A stretch of 7,787 nucleotides of DNA from Chloroflexia bacterium. Its GTDB lineage: Bacteria > Chloroflexota > Chloroflexia > Thermomicrobiales > CFX8. The position numbers and the translations under genes were made by a program. The DNA is taken from contig JACCZH010000337.1 in NCBI GenBank assembly GCA_013696045.1, forward strand, positions 1 to 7,787, given 5' to 3'. The stretch's first letter is position 1, and each line of letters begins with the position of its first letter. Below the pieces are notes generated by a model, which saw only the letters and a list, made by a program, of their open reading frames with translations, was not told the DNA's origin and made no database searches. Below are positions 1-6,602 of this stretch, piece by piece.

Positions 1-625
1 CGGCCAGGCGCAGCGCGTCGTCCGCCCATTGATTGGAGCCGTCGCCTTGCTCGTCGAACCGTGCCCAGGAGTAGCGCGACCGCCATTCCGGCGGACGAAT
101 GGTGAAGTTCGGCTCGGCGTATTCAACCCGTGAGTCGGATTGGATGACAGGCGCCCGGTCAATTGGCGACGAGCCGTCAAGAATCTGCATGCGGTAAATC
201 TCGCGTGCCCCGAACTGGCTGATAGGGGTTGGATTGAGCTGGAAATCCGCGGCGATGGCTACCAGGTCGCTGCCGGGAAAGAGCTTGAGAACCACCTCGC
301 CGGGAACATACCCAAGATCAGAGTCTTCCTCGGGATCGTCAAAACTCTCTATGACCGGTTCTGTGGCGGTTGCCTCGGTGGTGGCTGTCGGTGGGCTAGA
401 AGTAACCGTTGGCGCCGGGTTCGTGGCCGTTGCCGGCAGGGTTGCTGTTGCCGTGGAAGTTGCCGCTTCTGTCGCGCTCGGGCTGGGGTCAATCTCGCCT
501 GAGAGGGCTGGCGTGGTGGTGGCCTCCTCCTCGCCGTTGGCTGGCGCTGGCGCGTTCAGCACCAACGCCGTGACCATCAGAACAACGATTGTTCCGGTAA
601 TCGCCCAGATCCAGACTTGACGCAT
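1..625 (-). CDS. S8 (subtilisin-like) serine protease, N-terminal part, runs off left edge
   Basis: This is an open frame starting at ATG 625-623 and reading through the left edge, giving 208 residues with no stop in the window. GAGGATGG at 638-631 is the ribosome binding site. In order it shows an export or anchor segment (residues 1-31, starting MRQVWIWAITG, with only one positive charge), a Thr/Ala/Pro-rich linker (about 35-90, with repeated TATAT-like units), and an inhibitory prodomain of the fervidolysin type (about 98-175, from YVPGEVVLKLFPG to YAEPNF). The segment PPEWRSRYSWARFDEQ then leads into the catalytic domain, whose Asp/His/Ser residues lie outside the window. About 72 of 103 residues from the prodomain onward match the downstream-numbered paralog at 825-2150 by hand alignment. 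The function, exported peptide hydrolysis after prodomain removal, is inferred from that paralog. The linker differs completely between the copies. Confidence 0.85.
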   Translation of the reverse strand, partial: MRQVWIWAITGTIVVLMVTALVLNAPAPANGEEEATTTPALSGEIDPSPSATEAATSTATATLPATATNPAPTVTSSPPTATTEATATEPVIESFDDPEEDSDLGYVPGEVVLKLFPGSDLVAIAADFQLNPTPISQFGAREIYRMQILDGSSPIDRAPVIQSDSRVEYAEPNFTIRPPEWRSRYSWARFDEQGDGSNQWADDALRLA

Positions 626-683
626 TCAAACCATCCTCTATGTGTGCATGCAGGCTGTATTGCTGTTACCGGGTCGGCCTCAC

Positions 684-734
684 AGTAACAGAGAGGCTCG
701 AGCGCCAAAAAATACGATGTCTCTTCATAATACG
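684..734 (-). promoter_or_regulatory. Candidate promoter region of the left S8 protease gene
   Basis: Three short blocks here match blocks upstream of the paralogous protease gene at nearly the same distance from its ATG. The plus-strand matches are 684-693 with 2211-2220 (9 of 10), 701-715 with 2227-2241 (14 of 15) and 724-734 with 2249-2259 (10 of 11). The blocks lie between the terminator at 765-796 and the start codon, where a promoter would be needed. No clear -35/-10 pair was found. Conservation could simply reflect recent duplication. Confidence 0.35.
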
Positions 735-756
735 CATTAACGCGCTTTGTAACAGA

Positions 757-774
757 GACCAGAAGAACGGGCGG
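757..774 (-). pseudogene. Relic of the CHAT gene 3' end
   Basis: Seventeen of 18 bases match 2315-2332, which encodes the C-terminal HPFFWS motif of the TPR-CHAT protein. Read on the minus strand in the matching frame, the relic gives RPFFWSLL, against HPFFWSPFVLLG in the intact gene. It sits at the upstream end of the region that is collinear between the two protease genes. It is best read as the trailing edge of a tandem duplication that began inside the CHAT gene. The match is short, so chance similarity is not fully excluded, but the collinearity argues against it. Confidence 0.45.
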
Positions 775-796
775 CTCTTCCGCGAGCCGCCCGTTC
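765..796 (-). terminator. Strong hairpin, likely transcription terminator of the S8 gene at 825-2150
   Basis: A perfect 13-bp inverted repeat (arms 765-777 and 784-796, GAACGGGCGGCTC and its complement) encloses a 6-nt loop, 28 nt beyond the TAA stop. On the minus strand the stem is followed by a pyrimidine-rich TTCTTCTGG tail. This is a weak U-tract, so termination may be partial. The other strand has a purine tail, so the minus direction is favoured. Confidence 0.7.
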
Positions 797-824
797 GAGG
801 AGATGCGTCCATACGGTCCAAAGG

Positions 825-2150
825 TTAGCGCGGAGCGGTTACCGAGGCGGCTGCGTCAATCCGTCGCGGCACATTCCCGGAGATAGGCGCCGCTGTGTCG
901 ACGATCCGCTTAACCACATCGACCGTGGTCATGTCAGGATAGGCTGCCCGGACCAACGCCGCCTGACCGGCTGCCAGGGCCGACGCCATCGAGGTGCCGC
1001 TCCAGGTGGCGTACTGACCTTGCGGCATCGCGCTCACGATTCCCACGCCGGGGGCGGCGACATCAACCCAGGAGCCGAAGCTTGATGTTTCAGCCAGTCG
1101 ATCGTCCATGGTGCTTGAGGCGACGGCGAGGAGTCCATAAGCGTCTTCGGCGGCCGGGTATTCCGGCACGTCGGTTCCGCTGTTGCCGGCAGCGGCAACC
1201 ACCACGGCGCCGCGTCCGGTTCCATCGCCGCAGTCATCGTCGTCGTCATCGGTATCGTCGTCGCGGTCGTCATCATCATCGTCATCTTCTTCATCGCAAG
1301 TGACTTCTTCGATAATGTCTTCGAGCAGGTCTGTCGGGCGCAGCGTGCTGAGACTCAGATTGATGATGTGCGCGCCATCCGGCGTGGCTGGGTCGTCATC
1401 TGGATCCACCGCGTAGAGAATAGACTCGGCCAGTACCCAAACGTTGCCGTTGCCCTCGGGATCAAGCACCCTCACCGGCATGATCCGGGCGTCCGGCGCA
1501 GCCAAAGCGACCAGTCCGGCGACATGCGTGCCGTGGCCATAAGCGGGTGTCGCGTCGGTGTACCCGCCAACCTCGCTTGGGTCATTGTCAAAGTCAACAA
1601 AGTCGTGACCGGGAACCACACGGCCCGCCAGGTCCGGGTGGGTTGCGTCGACGCCGGTGTCGAGCACCGCGACCGTGACACCCGCGCCGGTGCTCACCTG
1701 GTGTGCCTCGGCCAAGCGTAGCTTGCCCGGAGCCCATATAGTGCCGCCCTGAGTCTGCTCATCGAATCTGGCCCAGGAGTATCGCGAACGCCACTCCGGC
1801 GGCTTTATGATGAAGTTTGGCTCGGCAAACTCGACCCGACCATCGGCTAGTAGCGCTTCCGCGCGATCGACCGGGGACGCACCATTGAGAATCTGCATAC
1901 GATAGATTTTGCGAGTCCCGAACTGGCCGAGCGGGGTGGGGTTCAACTGGAACTCCGCCGCAATGGCCGCCAGATTGTTGCCAGGAAAGAGCTTGATAAC
2001 CACTTCGTCGGGCACGAAGTCCACGACCGTCTCCACCTCAACGTCGTCGTCATCATCCGCCAGCGCGGCTTGTGAGACGCTGAACAGCGACGCGGCCACC
2101 ATTAAGATAACAATCGATCCAGTAACTGCCCAGTTCGAGAATTGACGCAT
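825..2150 (-). CDS. Exported subtilisin-like serine protease (peptidase S8) with a Cys-bracketed acidic loop
   Basis: A 441-residue protein, complete. ATG at 2150 follows AAGGTGG (2163-2157). Residues 1-31 form a hydrophobic export signal with a possible cut after ALA31, leaving a mature end that begins DDDDD. Residues about 46-115 resemble the fervidolysin-type prodomain, which folds and inhibits the enzyme. The catalytic domain (about 150-437) has the full triad: Asp164 in VLDTG, His206 in GHGTHVAG, Ser387 in SGTSMAS, plus oxyanion Asn323 in AAGNSG. The usual GTSMAAP reads GTSMASA. An insertion between the INLSLS strand and AAGNSG holds 19 Asp/Glu among the 21 residues between Cys285 and Cys307, the only cysteines in the protein. 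It lies 136 nt after the CHAT gene, may be co-transcribed with it or use its own promoter, and ends before the hairpin at 765-796. The family and activity are secure; the substrate is unknown. Confidence 0.95.
   Translation of the reverse strand: MRQFSNWAVTGSIVILMVAASLFSVSQAALADDDDDVEVETVVDFVPDEVVIKLFPGNNLAAIAAEFQLNPTPLGQFGTRKIYRMQILNGASPVDRAEALLADGRVEFAEPNFIIKPPEWRSRYSWARFDEQTQGGTIWAPGKLRLAEAHQVSTGAGVTVAVLDTGVDATHPDLAGRVVPGHDFVDFDNDPSEVGGYTDATPAYGHGTHVAGLVALAAPDARIMPVRVLDPEGNGNVWVLAESILYAVDPDDDPATPDGAHIINLSLSTLRPTDLLEDIIEEVTCDEEDDDDDDDRDDDTDDDDDDCGDGTGRGAVVVAAAGNSGTDVPEYPAAEDAYGLLAVASSTMDDRLAETSSFGSWVDVAAPGVGIVSAMPQGQYATWSGTSMASALAAGQAALVRAAYPDMTTVDVVKRIVDTAAPISGNVPRRIDAAASVTAPR
1227..1298 (-). 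repeat. GAY-codon tract encoding a poly-Asp loop inside the S8 protease
   Basis: This codes for residues 285-308 of the protease. The tract is built from mixed GAT and GAC codons with interspersed GAA, CGC and ACC, not from one pure trinucleotide. That argues for selection on acidity at the protein level rather than simple recent slippage, although slippage may have started it. Both ends are fixed by TGC cysteine codons. Confidence 0.8.
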
Positions 2151-2210
2151 TCAGAACCACCTTCAGTGCGCATAATGTGAATCGCTATCGGCTCGTCCCG
2201 TCTCCTCTGA

Positions 2211-2259
2211 ATAACAGAGTGATAGAAGCGCCAGAAAATACAACGCCTTTCATGATACG
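2211..2259 (-). promoter_or_regulatory. Candidate promoter region of the complete S8 protease gene
   Basis: This is the counterpart of the conserved blocks at 684-734, lying 61 to about 109 nt upstream of ATG 2150. The most conserved element reads GTATTTTCTGGCGCT on the minus strand. It falls within the 136-nt gap after the CHAT stop codon. No convincing -35/-10 pair was found, and the element could instead be duplicated leader sequence. Confidence 0.3.
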
Positions 2260-2286
2260 TGTATACGAGCTTCGATGTGCAATAGA

Positions 2287-5127
2287 TCATCCGCGGCCGA
2301 GGAGCACAAAAGGGGACCAGAAGAACGGGTGGGGCTGCCTTGCGATCAGCTCGCGCTGGGCATACCGGAGCGCGGCCGCCGGCCGATCTCCAGATTGCAA
2401 ACGCCGGTAAAACATCCCCATCAGGGTGGCGGTGGCTTCGTCGTCGACCGTCCAGAGGCTTACCAGGATCGTTGGCGCTCCGGCGGAGATGAAGCCGCGC
2501 GCCAGCCCGATCAACTCGTCTCCGGGAGCAACGTCGCTGACGCCGGTCTCGCAGGCACTTAACGTGACGAGTCCACAACTGCTAAGGTCCAGGCCGTACG
2601 CGTCGCGCACCGTCAGCCAACCATCCGCGAGTTGCACGGATGAGAAGAGCGGGTTATCCGGCCGGAAATATCCGTGACAAGCCAGATGCAACAGGTCTAC
2701 CTGGGGCGCATATTCACGCAGCGCAGACAGGGTGGCCTGTTCGCCGACTAATCGGACGGTGGCAGGGAAAAGCGAGGTCAGAGCGTCGACTTCCTCCCGT
2801 ACCCGTGGAATGCGCTCGTCCGGCACACCCATCAAGAGGATCGAATCGAGACGTGGCAGCGGTTTGGTGAGGCAATGCAATAACACGCTCGCGCTCGGCG
2901 CATACGAGATTTCGAAGCGCTCGACAAGATACTCGCCGCCATCGAATAGCGCCTGAAACGGCACATAATGTAGCGAACGATGCGGCACTACAACCACCCT
3001 CCGCGTGCTGATGTGTTTTTTCAGGGGAGCGAACAACAGGTCATGGAGCTCCACGAGGTGGCGTTGCGCACGGGTGGTGAGTTGCTGCATGTGGGCCGCA
3101 AGCCGGGTGGCGCCGAAGCGGAGTGTCTCCATCTGGAAACGTAGCTGTTTCACCGTTTCGGCGACTTGCCGCTCGTTGCCCAGTCCGAAAACGACATTGA
3201 CCTTCTCGGGGGTAACGATAAACGCCAACAGTTCGCCATCCAGGCTAAAGAACTCGACGACTGTCGTGTCCCTGTCAAGAGATGCCTGCAGGCGCGGCAC
3301 TTCGATTGGGACGGCGATGCCGGTTGAAGTGCTGCCATGCTGGATGAGCTGGCGCTGGATCGCAAGCACTGACGTTTCGCGTTCGCGAACCGCACTCTGC
3401 AATTCAGACATCATGGCCAGGCCGCGGACGCTGTCCCCATCCGGTGGGCGGTTGAGCTGGCTGTAGAACCAGTTCAGCTCTTCGCGCAACGCCGCCAACC
3501 GGGCCAGCATCTCCGCTTCAATTGGATCATCGGGGTTGAGCCGTGTTTCGAGATCTCCCGAGAGAACATCCACCAGCGCCCGTGAACGCGCGCGCTCGAC
3601 GTACTCGAACGCCTCGACTATCCGTTCAGACGAGCCATCGGCCAGGCACAGCCGCACCATCTCGACGTAGGGCGTGAGCTTGTCCGTGAGGAACGCCGCG
3701 CGGAACTCCTCCGCTGGAAGCGGGGCGCGCAGTGTTTCAATGACGTTGATGGCTTCAACAAGAAGCGTCTCGGCGGCTTCAGTGTCGACTTCGGTGATGG
3801 CCAGCAGGCCAAGCGACGTCTGGCAGCGATGGGCAATCTGGGGTAATCCGTAGCGGCCGGCGCCCGCGAGCGTGTCTCTAAGCAGTGCGCGCGCGTCGTC
3901 ATTCTGCGCCAGCTCTCGCAGCGCGTCGCCACGCAGCCAGCGCGCCGTCAGCAAGCGGCCGAAGACCTGCGACTCCGCGAAGGATGCTTCGGCCTGCTCG
4001 GCGGCCTCGACCGCCTCGGTGTAGCGGCCGTCGCCATACAGAATTTCGGCGCGGGCGAGAGTCACCATGCCCGGGCCGGCGATGTTGCCCTCGGCGAGAT
4101 AGAGGTCCTCAGCCTGAGCGAGCGCGGTAAGCGCGTCTTCGGTCCGTTGCAGAAGCCGCAGGGCACGGCCACGAGCGAGCAGGGCGCGCGCGTGTTCAGC
4201 CCGCATGCCCAGTTCGGAGAAGACCGGGATGGCCCGGTCGCACATCTCGGCGGCCTCTGGTGCGAGATTCAGCTCCAGGTAGGCGTCGGCCAGCTCTTGC
4301 TCGGAGAGGGCGGACTGGTGCGGCAGCCCGAGCTGGGCGAAGTTGCGACGCGAGCGTTCAAGATACTCAAGAGCCGTGTCATAACGACCCTGGAAGAGTG
4401 CAAGCAGACCGAGGTTGGTCTCAATCTCGGCGCTGGTGATGCCCAGATTTTCACGTCTGGCGCGCTCGAGCCCCTGCTGATACAGCGGCTCGGCGTCGCG
4501 AAATTGATGCTGCCATTTGAGCGCCGTGGCCAGGCAGTTCTCAATCTGGGCCAGCTGCTTCTGATCATCCAGCGTTGTGTAGCGCGTTTGTGCTGCTCGG
4601 AACAACGCCTCGGATTGAGCGTGTTGCTCGCGCCGGGCGTGGATGTTGCCCAGGTTCTGTTCCATCTTGCCGGCCGCCAGCTCGTCGCCAGCGGAGACGA
4701 AGATGTCGCGCGCCGCCCGTCCGGTTTCCAGCGCCTCGTCGTAGCGGCCGAGAATGGCCAGGACGATTAGCTTGGTGGTTTGGATTGACGCGGCGGTGTG
4801 CGGCTGCGCGAGGTCGAGAAAACCACGATCGGCGGTTTCCAGCCGGGTGAGAGCGTGTTCCATGTTACCCACGTCGAGCGCGGCCATTCCAGCTACCCAC
4901 TCCGCCAGGCTGGACACTTCGGGATCATCCAGGCTGGCCGCGAGATCGCTCAGCGCGGACGACGCGCCGGCGCTAAGGCTTGGATTGCCCTCGAAAGAGC
5001 GGTCGTAGACGGCTTTCAGCGCGCGCGCCAGGTCGATGTCAAGCATCCCGGCCTGGCTGGCAAAGAGCGCTCGCCGTTCCTGCTCACCGCCGTTGGCCAG
5101 CGCCAGCGCGAGGTCAGGCCGGTCCAC
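2287..5127 (-). CDS. TPR-CHAT protein, putative caspase/separase-like cysteine protease
   Basis: A 946-residue soluble protein from GTG 5127; numbering is from that start. Residues about 75-465 are a run of tetratricopeptide repeats, seen as recurring units such as NLGNIHARR, NLGLLALFQGRYDTALEYLE and YTEAVEAAEQAE, likely a protein-binding superhelix. A helical linker follows (about 500-610). The CHAT domain fills the C-terminus (about 620-946). It keeps the caspase/separase-clan catalytic pair, His818 in HLACHG and Cys859 in SACETG, and ends with the family's typical HPFFWSPFVLLG. No signal peptide is visible, so it should act in the cytoplasm. The GTG lies inside the end of the zf-HC2 gene (14-nt overlap), with GGCGAGG shortly before it (3-nt spacing, rather close). 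An in-frame ATG at 5175 gives 962 residues but has no ribosome site. Third gene of the sigma operon; its protein target is unknown. Confidence 0.93.
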   Translation of the reverse strand: MDRPDLALALANGGEQERRALFASQAGMLDIDLARALKAVYDRSFEGNPSLSAGASSALSDLAASLDDPEVSSLAEWVAGMAALDVGNMEHALTRLETADRGFLDLAQPHTAASIQTTKLIVLAILGRYDEALETGRAARDIFVSAGDELAAGKMEQNLGNIHARREQHAQSEALFRAAQTRYTTLDDQKQLAQIENCLATALKWQHQFRDAEPLYQQGLERARRENLGITSAEIETNLGLLALFQGRYDTALEYLERSRRNFAQLGLPHQSALSEQELADAYLELNLAPEAAEMCDRAIPVFSELGMRAEHARALLARGRALRLLQRTEDALTALAQAEDLYLAEGNIAGPGMVTLARAEILYGDGRYTEAVEAAEQAEASFAESQVFGRLLTARWLRGDALRELAQNDDARALLRDTLAGAGRYGLPQIAHRCQTSLGLLAITEVDTEAAETLLVEAINVIETLRAPLPAEEFRAAFLTDKLTPYVEMVRLCLADGSSERIVEAFEYVERARSRALVDVLSGDLETRLNPDDPIEAEMLARLAALREELNWFYSQLNRPPDGDSVRGLAMMSELQSAVRERETSVLAIQRQLIQHGSTSTGIAVPIEVPRLQASLDRDTTVVEFFSLDGELLAFIVTPEKVNVVFGLGNERQVAETVKQLRFQMETLRFGATRLAAHMQQLTTRAQRHLVELHDLLFAPLKKHISTRRVVVVPHRSLHYVPFQALFDGGEYLVERFEISYAPSASVLLHCLTKPLPRLDSILLMGVPDERIPRVREEVDALTSLFPATVRLVGEQATLSALREYAPQVDLLHLACHGYFRPDNPLFSSVQLADGWLTVRDAYGLDLSSCGLVTLSACETGVSDVAPGDELIGLARGFISAGAPTILVSLWTVDDEATATLMGMFYRRLQSGDRPAAALRYAQRELIARQPHPFFWSPFVLLGRG

Positions 5128-5734
5128 GGCCCTCGCCGATCTGGAGATTGGAAACCTCCACTTCTGCGCCGGCATAGCGCAGCAACAGTGTGTAGCTACC
5201 CGCCTCCACCGGAGGCAGGCTGAACTCGCACAGCTCGTTCAAGATGGCGGTATGGGTCTTTGGGCAGCTCACGAGCTCGACCGATCCGCCTTCGCACGGA
5301 CCGAGCATCTGGCCTGAGACGACCCAGAGGTTCCGGACGGGCGTAATCCGCAGGTCGACTTCAACTTCCTCGGTGGTGAACAGCATCTGCCGCGCGTCGG
5401 GTTGGCCGGAGCGCATCCCGAAGGCCGGCGTGAGCCCCGCGCCGCTGTCAAATTGCAAGCGTGCGATGAGGCGCCGCAGCGCTCCGGGCGCGGGCTCTGG
5501 AACTACTTCTGGGCGCAAGGCACGCACCGCACGGGCGATGACGTGCGGCGGAGCATCTTCCATGCTGTCGGCGCGCATGATGGACGTGATCCTCGAAGCC
5601 CAGGCCAGATCGCGCTCGCAACGTGGACAGGTCTCAATATGGGCCTGAACCGCCGCCACTTGCCCGGCAGACGCCCGCTCTTCGACGAGGTCGAGCAACG
5701 CTTCGAATGGTATGTGGTCGCTTTCGCCGCTCAT
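5114..5734 (-). CDS. zf-HC2 (anti-sigma-like) zinc-finger protein with C-terminal beta-rich domain
   Basis: A 206-residue protein from ATG 5734, preceded by GAAGAGG. Residues about 8-55 form an anti-sigma-type zinc finger with His32, Cys36 and Cys39 in the H-x3-C-x2-C pattern; such domains bind the sigma2/sigma4 regions of ECF factors. A Pro-rich linker follows (about 75-90). The C-terminal part (about 118-202) is rich in alternating hydrophobic residues (VEVDLRITPVRNLWVVSGQ, GSYTLLLRYAGAEVEVSNLQIG), as in a beta-sandwich or carboxypeptidase-regulatory-like fold, and has three more cysteines (147, 157, 169). There is no membrane segment, unlike classic membrane-spanning anti-sigma factors, so it probably works in the cytoplasm. 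It starts 39 nt after the sigma gene and overlaps the CHAT gene by 14 nt. It could inhibit or activate the sigma factor; the direction is not visible from sequence. Confidence 0.85.
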   Translation of the reverse strand: MSGESDHIPFEALLDLVEERASAGQVAAVQAHIETCPRCERDLAWASRITSIMRADSMEDAPPHVIARAVRALRPEVVPEPAPGALRRLIARLQFDSGAGLTPAFGMRSGQPDARQMLFTTEEVEVDLRITPVRNLWVVSGQMLGPCEGGSVELVSCPKTHTAILNELCEFSLPPVEAGSYTLLLRYAGAEVEVSNLQIGEGRGPA

Positions 5735-5773
5735 GGAGCCTCTTCACTGCTGGCGCGCGGATCAGTTCGTCTA

Positions 5774-6403
5774 TCACAACAGAGCAGCTGCGCTTCTGAG
5801 AAATACATCATGTTCCCACTGTATGACGGGAACCGCGTAATATCCCAGGTCGGAGAGGGCACGGCGCAGCTTTTCAAGGCAGCGGGCCCGCGTCGGCCCG
5901 ATGCTGCCCTCTGACGTGCCCAGAGTGGCCGCAATGTCGGCGTAGGGCAGTCTGTCGCGGTCATAAAACAGCATAGTCAGCAGCTGGCGGCAGCGATCGT
6001 CCAGCCCGGACACGGCTGTGTAGACGGTGTGTTGTTCCTCGAGCCGTACGATCGTCTCTTCCGGCAGCGGGTCGTTGTCCTGGAGCGTTACGGCGTTGTC
6101 CTCCCAGTCGCCGTTGCCGGCGGTGGCCTGCGAGGCGCGCTCTCCCCGGCTGACCCGCCAGGTTTCCCTGCGGGCGGTCGTCACCAGCCAGGCTTTGATC
6201 CTCTGGGGTTGCTCGATGTTGGGCAGCTGCTCGACCAGGGTAGTGAAGACATGCTGAAAGACCTCGGCGGCCAGGTCCTCGTTCAACCCGGAACGGCGTG
6301 GGATGCTGAAAATGAGACGTTGATAGCGATTGATAAGCGTTTCCCATGCCGCGGCATCTCCACGCCGGCATGCTTGAATCAATGCCTCGTCGCTCTGTTC
6401 CAC
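5774..6403 (-). CDS. ECF-type RNA polymerase sigma factor (sigma-70 family)
   Basis: A 209-residue protein from GTG 6403, with AAGGGA six bases upstream. Region sigma2 spans about 18-85 (AWETLINRYQRLIFSIPRR through IKAWLVTTARRETWR), for core polymerase and -10 binding. An acidic linker follows (about 97-120). Region sigma4 spans about 128-183, with a helix-turn-helix around YADIAATLGTSEGSIGPTRARCLEKLRR for -35 recognition. There is no sigma3 domain, as is normal for ECF factors. About 25 residues extend past sigma4 (GYYAVPVIQWEHDVFLRS), which might contact the adjacent zinc-finger protein. It is the first gene of the sigma, zf-HC2, CHAT operon. Its own promoter should lie in 6404-6486 if transcription does not continue from the CheB gene. 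Its target promoters are unknown. Confidence 0.93.
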   Translation of the reverse strand: MEQSDEALIQACRRGDAAAWETLINRYQRLIFSIPRRSGLNEDLAAEVFQHVFTTLVEQLPNIEQPQRIKAWLVTTARRETWRVSRGERASQATAGNGDWEDNAVTLQDNDPLPEETIVRLEEQHTVYTAVSGLDDRCRQLLTMLFYDRDRLPYADIAATLGTSEGSIGPTRARCLEKLRRALSDLGYYAVPVIQWEHDVFLRSAAALL

Positions 6404-6486
6404 GTTGATTCCCTTTATGTGCGCCGAACGGTCATGTCCGGCCCCCCAAACGCGACGAAATGCATCCTATCAATAGCGTGACAACG

Positions 6487-6602
6487 GTAGAGACGTCCCG
6501 GCGGGACGTCTTCCCGCCAACGGTGTGTGCGAGCGTGCCGGGGGTGTTGACCCAAGATGCTCCACAGGCGCCCAACAAGACGCCCCAGCGTGGCGTCTCT
6601 AC
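6487..6602. repeat. BIME-like pair of inverted GTAG-headed REP hairpins
   Basis: Two 25-nt elements face each other around a 66-nt spacer: 6487-6511 on plus and 6578-6602 on minus, 20 of 25 bases identical. Each begins GTAG followed by a hairpin. In the first, AGACGTCCC pairs perfectly with GGGACGTCT around a GGC loop. In the second, AGACGCC pairs with GGCGTCT, with one inner A-G mismatch. A T-A pair in the first is C-G in the second, a compensatory change. REP elements mobilised by RAYT transposases have a conserved GTAG beside an imperfect palindrome and often occur as inverted pairs. The minus-strand GTAG contains the TAG stop of the CheB gene. The pair may also reduce read-through from that gene into the sigma operon. 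Confidence 0.7.

Noticed and set aside
640..828. 62-residue plus-strand frame between the two protease genes.
   Set aside because: It crosses the terminator hairpin and the promoter-like blocks and has no domain or credible ribosome site.
1082..1416. Plus-strand frames opposite the poly-Asp tract, rich in Ser or Arg.
   Set aside because: They are antisense shadows of the GAY codons of the S8 gene and have low-complexity translations.
2102..2578. 158-residue minus-strand frame overlapping the end of the CHAT gene and the start of the S8 gene.
   Set aside because: It is out of frame with both well-supported genes and has Arg-rich shadow composition.
4147..4770. 207-residue plus-strand frame opposite the TPR region.
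   Set aside because: It is antisense to clear TPR coding sequence, has no domain, and is explained by the high GC content.
6440..6486. Resemblance between the sigma-gene upstream region and the protease upstream element (about 11 of 18 positions), suggesting autoregulation.
   Set aside because: That level of match is expected by chance when scanning by eye, and the spacing to the start codons differs.
6487..6602. Reading the inverted repeats as the ends of an insertion sequence or MITE with target duplication.
   Set aside because: No flanking direct repeat is visible, and each end is itself a GTAG hairpin, which fits a REP pair better.
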